Shown one piece after another: positions 25,001 through 42,100 of a stretch of 64,000 nt of DNA (position 1 is its first letter; every line of letters starts with the position of its first letter). Source of the stretch: Baylisascaris procyonis (Eukaryota; Nematoda; Chromadorea; Rhabditida; Ascarididae); the NCBI GenBank assembly GCA_037389465.1, contig JAZARR010000077.1, positions 1,054,001 to 1,118,000 on the forward strand, given 5' to 3'. The notes beneath the pieces were generated by a model, which searched no databases, was not told where the DNA came from, and worked only from the letters and a program-made list of their open reading frames with translations. Made by a program: the position numbers and the translations under genes.

Positions 25001-28000
25001 AAAATGTGGACATTGGGGTGGTTGTGAAAACAAAGACAGAGGATCTCCTAGAAGACTGTTTACCATACTTGATTAATTGCAAAATCAGGGGGCATTTCAC
25101 GTTAAAATTCCTTAACAAAACGTTGAAAAGATTTCTAAGGAGAGTAATATGGCAATGTCTAAACCCGAAATGAGTATACCTGCTGTTCTTTACCACAGCT
25201 ATGATGAAACGAAAGAAAGAAAGCAAAGGACTCTGTGAACAAAAGCAATTACGCTCACATACTTGGCTGTTGTGAAGCGTTTCAAACCACTAAAGCATCC
25301 AAGAAGAAGAACACAAATTCGAGGTATTTTTGACTATTACAATAATAGTAATTAACAAATATTTACCTGCCCTATGCATGAATTTGAGAGAGCAAAATTA
25401 TTACTTCCATACCTTCAAAGTCGACTCCCTTTTTCAATAAGAAAAAGTAAAACAAATAAGATGCATGTTAAACTTACCATTTCTCCCCAGTTCCTTCTAT
25501 GGTGGCGATCCGACCACGATTCATATGGATCCTTATGGTCGAATGTGACAATGCCCACGTCTGGATAATCACCAGCGTATCTCACCACATCATCCTGATC
25601 CATCGGTCTGCAATCAACTACTTTGAATAATAAATAAAAATAAATAAACCACCAACTCTTACCGTATCCATAAGTTATAATATTCAAAGGCAACCATAAA
25701 GGAAAGGGAAAGCAAATGAAACAAAACAATAACGGTAAGCGGAGAAACAGAGGAAGAAAAAGCTTAAAATCCTTAACCACTGTAGCAAGGTTACTTCTGT
25801 GGACGGAAAAGAGCGCACTAAATGTAACTAGTAGCAAATTCAAGTGTGCACAACCTTACAAATGAATTCCGGAATTCCGGAACTAACCCCTCCAATTCCG
25901 GAAGACACCTTAAAACAACGGTCAGCAACAGATCCTCGATAAAAGGTAAGGAAAATCGCCTTTCCATAAAGTGTTACGCTGCTAAGCCTTCGTTAAGCTG
26001 CTGACGTTTTCAATTTTTGAAACAAAGATATCCTCAGTTTCCAAGAGAAACGGCTGTTTGAAATCTATCCCAATCTCTTTCCCGATTCTTCGCAAACAGC
26101 GCTTTGCCTAGCGGTCTTCTGGTATTTAAAAATATTCATAAACTGCTAGAGAAAACTCTATCGCAAGAGCACAGTATTTCTCAGAAACTACTTTTTCTAT
26201 TCATAACCCATAACTTATCCCAGATAATCAAAAATTTTTAGTAAATTTTCGCAAGTTTAAAATGTTCGGTAATATATGACTGTTGGGGGTTAGCTATATA
26301 TGATAAGAGACGAAGCCCTCATGTACATTATTATTTATAGCAAACGATGTCATTAGTGAGTAATCTACCTGAAATATACAAGCATTCATCCCACCGCCGA
26401 ATTCTGACTACTACATGCAAGTATCACTGCATCATTTCTAAATATTGCGCATAACTTCTACGGCTCTGAGTAACCCCTCTCCCCTCCCTACATTTTAAAA
26501 GTCCGGGATGCTTATGTACGATTGGTGCCAGCAATAACCTCATTTTAAAGGAAATGCACACAATTCCCTGTTCAGTACGATCAAGCAATGTGAGCACATT
26601 AAATTGAGGAGCAACCCAAAAAGCTGCCCTTGATATTCTCGAACGGGAACATTCAAATTCAAAAAATTTCAGAAGGTAACTTTCGGCTTGAAAAATTGTT
26701 CTAAAGAATCCTTACGACTTCCTGAAACGAACATTTTGAAACGGAGGAAAATAGCAGTTGTGGTTTGCTCTATTCATCAATAAGAACGGAAAAATAAACT
26801 CACTTATAATCCTCTGGTCGCATTCCATACTTTATGGCGGCTGCTCGTCGCTGCTCTTCGTTTTCAGGATAACTGTCGGGCTTATGATCTCGTGGATACC
26901 AGCCATCGAATGTCAGAGGACCTCGCGCTATAAGCATATATAGTCATGTTAAAAAAATCACTTAGGCCCTATTAGACATCTTCAACAATATCCTATATAA
27001 AAGAAATATGCACTTCTCTGCAAAAAATCATGTCGCAAAAATACTGATCCATCAATAATTTACTGGTCGCAGATGTATAATTTATGTTTCTATTGCTTTT
27101 TACATTGCTAAAGTGACAAATTGAAATACCTAGATATTCTCATTTAGAAACTTTAGATGTGGCTAAGTTGTTATTCTTGGTACAGCAAACAAAACCTACC
27201 TACTAAACGCAAAACTGTAAACTTTTCATTTTAAATCGGTATGCATGTGCCTACCACCCAACGTTCAAATACATCAATTTTTGAGAAGATACTTTTGGAT
27301 AACGGGGAGGGCGAAAACGAATGTAAATGTTCGTTCAATTTCTGGACTACGATTAACATTCAGTCGACTGTCCATTTCCAGTTACCTTACTCACCGATTT
27401 TCCATACTCATCAGCCATCACTATTTTCACAATGATAAGTCAACTCATAGACTTCAGACGCTAAATAATGCGCAAACATCATGACACTTGTAAGTGAGAA
27501 GACATGGCACGCTAATTTTCAGTGGAAAACTGCAAACATTCTGAAAGAAAATTATAGAAACAGAAAACGAAGTAGAAGAATGACGGTTGTATGCAGAAAA
27601 AAAAAAAAAACCTCTCAAAGCAGCCGAATAATGTGCAGCACGAGTAGAGCAAATACGGATCAATTTCGATGACATGACCCACCGTGGGAAGCCCTTAAAC
27701 GATATGCTACCGTTAAATAACGCCTAAGGTGAGCATCGTGAAAAACGTGGCCACATGAATAATCGATTAAAATCTGGATTATGAATGTTCCATTACGAAT
27801 TTTTGGATTACGAATTTTCTGGACGCAAAAGATTCCGTCAAGGTTACTTGCTTTCTTTGAATAGAGAAACTGTGCTGCCAGCTTTCATAGAATTTATGAC
27901 AGAAAGTTTATAAACCTACTTCTCTATGAGCCTTCCCTTGAAATTATACCCTTTCTGAAAAACTGTAAGTGTTATATACCCATTCCAGCTCGTAGTAAGG

Positions 28001-28037
28001 CGCCATTGCATATTACGGTATTCTTCAAAACTGCCAT
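22097..28037 (-). CDS. NADH dehydrogenase 1 beta subcomplex subunit 8 (NDUFB8), 6 exons, complete (196 aa)
   Basis: NDUFB8 is an accessory subunit of the membrane arm of mitochondrial complex I. Exons on the minus strand: 28037-27980, 26927-26804, 25607-25478, 24866-24793, 22967-22862, 22195-22097. Phases agree throughout and the total is 591 nt with TAA. The first exon begins MAVLKNTVICNGALLRAGM, a short basic start typical of a mitochondrial targeting sequence. Family landmarks follow: EEQRRAAAIKYGMRPEDYK, then YAGDYPD, then RRNWGEM (about residues 99-104, matching the RLNWGEP motif of vertebrate NDUFB8). One membrane segment lies at about residues 132-149 (SIVLCLRVLVPMALISWY). A C-terminal MPKQYSYDYYR corresponds to GPKQYPYNNLY of the mammalian protein. 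Length fits the family (human 186 aa). The gene lies between epg-5 and ing-3 on the same strand. Confidence 0.94.
25867..25882. repeat. 16-bp perfect palindrome in an NDUFB8 intron
   Basis: TTCCGGAATTCCGGAA is its own reverse complement. A third ATTCCGGAA half-site follows about 15 bases further on. It lies in the intron between exons 2 and 3. Confidence 0.8.
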
Positions 28038-32892
<4,855 letters not shown>

Positions 32893-35800
32893 TCAGAGGT
32901 GGCGAATCCCTTGTAAGAACTTTTCGATATACAATGAAGTAACAATGGTCGCAAACAATTCGGCTGCATGCCCAATATGATAGAATTGAACTTTAGTGAA
33001 GAACGGCAAAGCAAGCTGCGAGGTCGATTGATACTGTGCGTAAAGTTTCGACGTGCTGATATCCTTGAACGCTTGAATGCGACTATTGAGTACCGGTGCG
33101 TTGGCCCCATTCCTAGGCGCTTTGTCGGCAGACACCGTCTGTTGCGTTAGGTAGAGTTCCAATATATTGCAAATATATCGAATCCTTAATGTGCTACACT
33201 TATAAGCAAAACCACAGAAGTAAAAAGATGCACTCTGATGAACGAGCATGAGGATTGACTGCTTCGAAGAAACGTAGAAAAAGTAGATGTAATCAAGAAG
33301 TGAAGACACAAAAACACTAGCTCGCAGATGCATGGAAAGAATCAGTGCAAGGAACAGCGAATAAGCTGTAGTCCATGCAGTCGGAAATTACAAGCACTAC
33401 TGAGCTATCTTCTACAGTTTTTATAAATATTCTGCTGTCTGATTTATCAGAAATATACCTATTTAAAGTCATGAAATACATCTTTAAACTAGCTGCAGCT
33501 ACATGTAAATGCGGTCGGTATTCAAATAATAATGCAGTTTTAGGCCTAAGAGATTGCGAGGAAGTATATAGTATTACCTCTGTGAGAAAGGTTGCTTTTT
33601 AGCGAGACCAATCAGTGACAAGAAAGAGCTCGACTTTTCCTCGCTATGCACATGCAATAGCCATTCGATAAAACGCATCAGCCACTCGTTGCCTTGTTGT
33701 AGTCCAAAGCCGTATTGCCTTAGTGTTAGTTTCAATACCTTATCTATCAATAACACAAAGGCCGCTTCGTTTGCCACATATCTGAAAGTAGAGGCCATCA
33801 AACGTTAGGCAAGAAAACGAAGCTAAATGAAAGGGGCGTTGTTTACTCTTGTGAACATCGTCTTTACAAGAAACTCGAAAACTCAAGAAATAAAATAACA
33901 TACACTGAAGAACTCGTTTTTACAAGGTTCTCGATGCATTCTTTTGCAAAACATTTAACTATCTGGTTTGAAATTGCCTTAAATCAGCGTTTAAACCACA
34001 TCTTTATGCGACGCATTTGGCTCCGCGGTTGTATTTTTTGTAGCTCTGCTACATTCAGCGTACATAATTATTTAAACTGTGCGTAGCGTGCATTATTAAA
34101 TTAAAGTTTCAAAGACGCATGATATGCCGTTGTAAAAATCGGACACTTTCTAAGCTGGAGCGCGGGTAAATTCTGACATATAAGCAACTCGAAGAGCAGA
34201 AAGCTGCTTATGTTCAATGGTGCTTCTACCTTTAGCAGTCTTCTAAAAGCGGGGTTCAACTGAACCTGAAATTCTATTCATATATTAACGAGATAAGCGA
34301 TCCGACCTCAGTCACCTACAGCGACATACTACCTCAGTGGATGTGTAAACAACAAAACTGTAACCAACTTCGGCTTAATTCCAGACGAGTATTCATAAAG
34401 ACTCTTCAGTATTGCTGTTTCTTGCACTGCCGATGAGCAGTTCTGCAGCGATTTCTGCATGAAAGCGTTAAGCGTAAGAAATTGTGGGGTTATTCCATTC
34501 TCCGAGCTGAAAACATGAGAAAAAAGCATTTAGCAAATACAGTTAACGCTGACATCGAAATAGAGCTAAAGCATTTTGTATTACTGCATAAACGAAAACA
34601 AAGATGCAATAGAGATGAAACCGACATCCTTGGAAGTGAAGCGGGAAACCCTTGCCCAGCCACACTATAGTCCCATGGCCTAGCAATAAATAGGTAGATC
34701 CATGCCCCATGAGAGTGGAGAAAGAGCTCTCCTTGAACTGGAGTGAAATCCGCGGCTTCGTTTGCATTGTTCCCTATATGGATGCTCCCTTTCTGCACAT
34801 TGGCAGCATTCCTCCAGTTTAACGAGCTAACAGCGCTTCGTAAGCATTAACTTAATGCTTTCTTTAAAAAACAAAAAAAGCTCTAACGTTGGTATTGTGA
34901 GCAAGTATTGCTGACAGAAATCTGGCAACAAGGCCCAGTTGATGACCGTCATCCAATCACACGATCCCGTCCCTGAAAAAAAATAATTAATCGACATGGC
35001 TATTGTTGCTTTCAATTCGTTTGTCATCGGCCTTTTTTGTAGCAATGAACTCACTATTCACCAACCACTAACTTATATTACCATCGAGTACTGAGTCGAC
35101 ATTTGAACAATGAAGCTGAAAACCCACAAGGCACTACCGTGGCATGACAATACAAAAGCCTACTTCTGCCACGGCCCGCTCTTCCCTTTCCTCAACTGAC
35201 ATGTGAAAGGCGCTGCAGTAAGACAAGAGAAAGAATCGGAGTAAACGATGAATCAATGTAGAAAGTAGATTTCATCCGAAGACCCTCCCATTCACCTTCT
35301 TCGTTCGTCAGGTAAGGTCACAACGAAGATATTGAAAGTGGAGAGGAAGAGAAAAAAGGGTAGCCCATTTATAAAGAAATTCAAGATAGATTTTTTTCCA
35401 GTATTGTAGCTGATGAAAACACAACGTCGCTGATAAGACGATAAAAATTTTATATAAAATTTACGACGTATCAAAGACATAACACAAATCGAAATAAGAT
35501 CTAAACATATAAAAAAGACAAGTTATTGAAATACATTCGAAGAAAAAACTAACTGCTAAAGTAAGTGGTAATACAACTTTCGACAATCTTCAATGCCGTT
35601 GATACTTGAGTTGCATTGAGCGAATCAACAACTGTTCGCATCGTTAACATAACTAGTGGTGATTCGCAATTCTCGCTCAACCAATCACAATATCCCTTTG
35701 AAATAGACTCTGAAAATAAATATTATGAATTTGAAAAATAAACTTCGAAAATAGCTCAAATCATCAAAACCATTAAAAGGGTTTTTTTCGCTGCTGAAAA

Positions 35801-38800
35801 CATTCACCTCAATCATTGTAGCCTTGTTTTATAGATTATCTCATTGCGTTCAACTTAGTTCAGTAAACTTAACTTAATTCCAACATTTTGTGAGTAACGC
35901 TGAAGCTATTGTTCGCCCATTCTTACTTCTGCTATTTTAAAAAAGCACTCATCCTTCTCTACCACTATCAAGAAGAATAAGAAGCCCTTGAACACAGCCA
36001 TCACAGTCCACTTGTGTGCGTGCTCTGTAGCCCTATTTGGGCCACTGCTTCAAAAAATGGAAGAAACTACGTTGATGAACATAAGTTGATACCTTCGATC
36101 AATGTGATAGTTGCAGAAATTGCGACCCACCTCATCAGCTATCAAGGATTTCGTGAGTGGGTTCATTGTTTCTCATAGAAAGGCAGCATCTTGCATTAAA
36201 ACGACACTTACCTCCAAACTTTGTGTCGGTTATATGAGCCCAAAACGCGGTCAGTTCTCGCGGTAGACAAGCAGGTTGCTCAGTTGTATCCCCTAAATAG
36301 AATCCGCATCAAATTACCATAGTGCTTTAAAGCCACAAATTACGCTCACTTTAAGAGATGGAAAAGTAAATATCACGTGTAAGAAAGGCTCTGTTGCGAC
36401 CGAATAAAAAAATTTTCTTGACGAAATCGCTGCTGGCCACATAGAAAACCTTCGCCGATAAGGGCAGAAATCAGGCTTGACCACCGAGTTCTCAAGTTCA
36501 TCCACCTTGCCTTCCTCCCTCTCACCCCCCCCCGTATCAATGAAAGAAACGTACCTCTTGAGATAACAATTGCGTTGACCGTTTTAATCATATCCTTATA
36601 AAAATCGATGGCCCACTTTCGCTCATTTGCATTTCTTAGCATAAGAGCAAGTTGTGTTCTTACATAGATCGCTTGCTTCTGATATTCCTCCGCAGCAGGC
36701 AACACCTTACTTGGCACCGTCGAGAAGAAACACATACGTCGATGCAATCTGCAAGGAATGTGGACGATAAAAATACAGAACGATATTCAAAGCAATAAAT
36801 GGTCAATCACCTTGCTAATCCATCCATTTCAGGAAGAACTAGTTGCAGCTATTTTTAAAATGAAGTAACTCACAATGATATGGTTAGAAAATAAACGATA
36901 GGATGGAATATGCTAGAGGCTTTGCATAAAACTCGCTCAAAGTACAGAATTTTTAGTGTTTTGCATGTTCTTTTCAAGCAAATTTAATCAGCCTTTATTT
37001 CTGGTCAAAACTAGCGACTTGCGAAAGTTTCCAAAATCAGCAGCGGGGGAAGGGTGCGGTAGACTGAAGTATCATTCATAATATGATCATCCGCAAGTTG
37101 AAAACTGAATAATTTTGAATGTGTGAAGGAAAGAAGACGCTTCTAGATCTTCGGTAATGCTTCCATCCTCCTTCACCTTGCCCAACCCCATGATGCATTC
37201 GGAGCGCAATTGCAAGACAAAGTTACTCAACACACAAATAAATAACGATTACGTTGACAGCAATAATCGAAAGAGGACAAAGAATCATACGTCAGAAAAG
37301 AAATGGTGACGTCACTTGAATCGGTTAACACATTTGCGGGAAACCCGGAGGCGACAAACGAGGAAACATTGGCGAGCTGCTCCACAGAAATCAAATTCCA
37401 AGGGGATGTGCCAAGCGAATCCAGAAGCTTTGGCATCGATGCACGACACGCCTTTAATATGTTTACATCATTGCAGTTTACACATATATTAACGCCTTCA
37501 CTCATAACGATTGAAAGAATCTTTCAAAAAAATCGAGTGATCCAATCGGCAAATAAGTTAAAGAAATACCGTTTAGCGTCCCCGAGACATAGTCCTCTTC
37601 TTTTTCTCTTCCAAAATTTCAAAAAATTATTCATATTTCTTTCGTTGACCCTTCAATAACCGCCAAAAAAAAACAAAGTGCCACGAAACAATCAACGCAG
37701 TCCCAAGTACACACTGATAGGAGCAACTGAATAGAGAACGGGTAATAAGAAATGCAACGGTGAAAAATGGGATGAGATAGGCTATGAGATCTTAATGTGA
37801 CTAGTAATCGTCAACATAAACAGGCAGTGGCGTTTCTTTGAATGTGATTGAACCAAAATCGGGAACATCGGATAGATCATCATCTTTCACCAAACGGAGT
37901 ACCAGAACGGGTTCACACGAGTCGAACGTCCCCCGAAGAGGATATCATATGGCAACGAAAACAACTACGAACAACAAACATTTCCCATTATGAACGAAAC
38001 ATTACCTCATTTACTTTAAAATAAGGACAAACCTACCGTATAATTGGAAGGGCGACTGATGCATCTGGCAAGCACGGAAAATAGAAGACCATAGAATGCC
38101 CGAGTTCCATCCAATGGCTGATTTGACTAAAACTCTCCGTTATTATTTCTAAGGAAAATATATAAGGTCATCTCATTTCCAGAATGAATCAACATTAGCA
38201 GAGAGCGTAAACAACAGAAATGCCACCAATCAATCAATGAAAGAGTTAACCTGCTGTTGTCTCAGCATCAGCCAAGGAACACGAACGACGATTTGAGTGA
38301 TAAGTGGAGCGCTCTCTGCGGCGCCATCGCTAAGCACTTTGTTCATTAACGCCAAATCGGCGAGGTTCGGCCAAAATAGATTCCAAGGAAGACATATAAA
38401 ACGCGTCTCCTGCAAATATTGGTGGGCATTAGTGAAGTATTTAAAGAACAAAATTGTATGGCCTGCGCTAGATGCCACAACGGACATTTCTATAGTAGAA
38501 AGAAAAGTAAATCCTGAGCCGCAAGTCGATATCGGTGAAAATAGTGACCCTCTTCAATGAGGGAATCATAAAATGCCGAAATATTGCTTCTCCGAAACGA
38601 CAACACTGTACAACTGCATATGTTACGAAGAGGAACGTCTCATCTTTTAAAGACCCTCTAAAAATGCACAATTCAGCAGTTCGGGGAGACTGCCGAAGTA
38701 CTGTTTCACTCTACCACTCGCTTCTACCTGTTGTCCAATCACCCTACCACCTTGCTTCTTCGTATTTGCTATTTTTCTCTTTGTTTTTCTCTGCCGTAAT

Positions 38801-39107
38801 CCCTAAACCGCATGCATCTGAAATGGAGATAAGCTTACCACAAGCTGATGCACATGAGAGCCGCCTCTTGCCAATTGACCAATAGTTGTGGCATAATAGT
38901 TGAACATTAGCGTCTCGAGATTCTCCGAGCCGGGTGGCAGATAGGTGTCGTATAGCGCGTGAACACGTCCCATCAACGACACAAGACGATCCAAAACACA
39001 CGCAGCCGCATCTGCGTCGTTTGTGTTCCATGCAGCGAAACCAGCTCCGAACGGCTCAACAAGAGGTCCGAACACAAGTGTGCATTGGTAAAAATTCTGT
39101 CGAAGCT
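32893..39107 (-). CDS. epg-5: epg-5 block 5 of 5: C-terminal end and stop
   Basis: Exons: 39107-38839, 38409-38251, 38126-38037, 37451-37291, 36748-36555, 36292-36212, 35709-35578, 34972-34888, 34506-34333, 33781-33578, then one or two terminal exons ending at 32893. Phases agree down to 33578. Matches: FICLPWNLFWPNLADLALMN (human YRKLPWKDLHPDQMLMEAFF), LLDSLGTSPWNLISVEQLAN (LLNLLGQTSSLSWHLVDIVS), FLSLIGLAKKQPFSQR (GILGAIGFGRKSPLSNRF) and ELYLTQQTVSADKAP (ELHLTPKAQQALNAL). The last exon stays open in frame from 33333 to the TGA at 32895-32893. Its exact start is unclear: the acceptors near 33350 and 33210 give competing joins to the 33578 donor. Confidence 0.85.
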
Positions 39108-42100
39108 CTGCAAACATTCCAACAATTTACGCCGTCTGCGAAGTAGCACAATTTAATGGTACCGTATGGCGAGGCAGTCATGTCTACTTTACTTTGAGCA
39201 GAGAGGCGCAAAAAGAGAAGGGAAATAAGGACGTGTCTCTCCCCCTTCCCCAAATTTTGAAGCAGTCGGGCATCTCAAACACAACGAACCACTTCGATTT
39301 GTTGTGCTCAAAACCGAGTGGTCTACTAATATCGTTCGAGACATCGTTTTCCCTCTGTTTTATAGCAACCTTAAAGGCATATCTGCGAAGGGAATTATGT
39401 GGAGCTAAAGAAGTTCCATAACTAAACAGCACTGCGAATTAACCTCTGCTAAAATCGTAAAATGAGTATAGATTAGGTCGTCTAGTTGACAGAAAATGGC
39501 ACAAGATAGTGGTTCTTGCCCATTTGTATAAGGCACGAATATCTGTATCTTCTTTACGTTTGAGTGACAAAATACCAACTAATGTTGAAACTGGATCACC
39601 CATTCCTTTAACGTTCTTTGCTCCCAGCCTCCCCACTCTCTCCTCAAAATTATTAAAACTCGACCTGTCCCTTGTTATTTTACATGAACAGATGGAACAA
39701 CATCGCTCCCATTCATGAAATTTTATTTCCCTTCCCTCCATCGCCTCAAAGAAATTTTTCACTAAACAGAAATGACATTAATCTCAACGTACAATAGCCA
39801 TGAAATATTTAAGATGGGTGCATAAAAGTAAAGAATGCAATGAAAGTTTCCAAAATGACCTTAGAAAAATTATAGAATACTGAAGCGAAACATGAAAATT
39901 AACCTAAAGAAGGGAGCGAAGTATATGCAGATGCAAAAAGCCTGCATATCCTTGCAATTGGGGAGAAGGTAACGATGGCGAAAGCATCCTGTAACCCACA
40001 AACAATATAGCGCGATGCTAACAAAATGCACTTGCAGACACGGGGAGAATCACTACACGCGATACGAGTCAATGATTTGCAAAGGAATATAGATGAGTTC
40101 AAAGACAGAAAAGGTTAATAACCTGCTTCGAGCTTAGAAATGGGCTGCTCACAATCGAACGACAATGACACCGTCTTATATAAGAAGAATTCGGCGAGTA
40201 CCATCAATCGATCCATATATTTCGACCACACTGAATACATACGTGTCGACAGCTCACGACGAGATTTCGAGAACTGTTCAGCGAGAGTCACACTTGCCGC
40301 GGAAGCCTCAAATTATTCACTTCATCAATGGTCATTACGCATCCTCTTCACCAACAAATTAAAACACTTCGCTAAGCATCAGTGAGTTTGTACCTATATT
40401 AGCGTGGACAAACGAATGAAGCTCCCAATCCATTTAATGTTTTTCCACCTTCTTATGATAAGCTCAATTTATACCCTAAAATTATACAGCCAATGCCAAT
40501 CTGCACACATTTAGCGCCAGGGCATATTCCTCATACGTCGCAAGGAACATGATTCGCCGAGAATAATTCTAACAAATCTACCCATTTACTACGACAGAAA
40601 ACAGCCTCAAATTTGTTACTATGTCAACAGCAATGCTATATCATTAGTGAGCTACCTACGCAAACAAACAGTGTTGAGGTGCTAAGTAAGATGTTTAAAA
40701 GAAGCTACGTTTTCTCTTTGGTAAACTACAAACAGAAAGTTTTAATTTTTAAGTTTATCTACTAAGTCAAAACTGAGATAACTATAACAAAGCAACGAAG
40801 AATGATCAAAAGCAGCTGACGGCTGAGTGAAACACTCTAAGAAGCCTACTCACTATCCTCAATAAGTCACAAGATGCCAGTTTCTTGCTTCAAAAATTAG
40901 CAAAGCGATTCTTCGAGGACGCATCACATTAACCCTAATAAGACCCGATAATAAGAGCATTTAGAAATGTTTCTACTTGGTCTGAAACGGATGCAGCGCA
41001 TCCTTACCCGTCTTGATAAGCTAGAAAATAAAGCCAGGACAAAGGTAACACACTCCAGCACTAAGGAATGCAGGAAATACACAAATTCTAATTTTTCTTT
41101 CTACGGGACAAGGGAAGGAGTGGGTCAGAAAAAAAGGAGCAAGTAAACAAAATATAAACCAAGATACCGTCACTGGATTGATAACCAGTTCCGGTTTCGA
41201 ATTGACCGAATCGACCTCATTTGCTTTCAATGCGGCGATCATCAGATCAAATACTACTAACGGCGTGCTGTTCGTATCGCACGCTGAAAAATAAACGGTG
41301 CGATATGATTCACGATCAGAAACTTTGCGATCGATGAATTCAGAACACTAAACTCGCGATTTTGCTACTACCCGCCCATCTCTGCTGCACCACCTACAGC
41401 ATAACCTTCAATGGCAACGGTATGACGGCTGCAATATTTAGCGATAAAGATGCATTCCCAATGATACCAACAGCATTTAGAGAATCCCCTTGTCTGCTAA
41501 CTGCTTCGCAGCAACGCACGTGAGTGCAAAACTCGGCAACTTAGACAAATCAGGTTTCTACCATGGCTTACTCTGAAACAATCAAACACCAACATCCTCG
41601 AAAACTTAAACTCGTTAAAATTCTTACCGGAGAGAGCCAAAGCAAGTCCTGGGACGAAGTTATCGGGGAAATGATGGAAAACTGAGTGAATGAAATGTTT
41701 CGTGCAGAGATCAAAGAGCGGCGAACTGGAATCGCCGATTGAAATTATATTCTCAAAAGCGAGCGGCATAAGCTGCGAGAACTGGTGCGGTGGCAATCTG
41801 TAACCGACAAAAAAGCAATAAGCATCAATTTGATTTTCCTAAAAAGCGTACTGCGAATGTGAGATTAAGTCAACTTGTGTTATGCGGAGAAAAATTTATG
41901 GTTTCAGGTCGGTAGCACTGTAGTTTTCCAACCGCGGTACCTCCGCAAGGCTTAGACATTGGTTGACTGGACCTGAATAGAGCTTTAATGGAGATCAAAC
42001 GCCAACAACCTCGCCGATAATTGCTTAAGATAAAGATTTTGTTTGTTTGAGAGAAAATGACTTTGAGTCACAAGCAACAACGCTTTTGAAAAAAATCAGA

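Noticed and set aside
40140..40385. Plus-strand frame starting MGCSQSN, like a myristoylated protein
   Set aside because: It overlaps the epg-5 exon 40306-40243 on the other strand and has no splice or family support.
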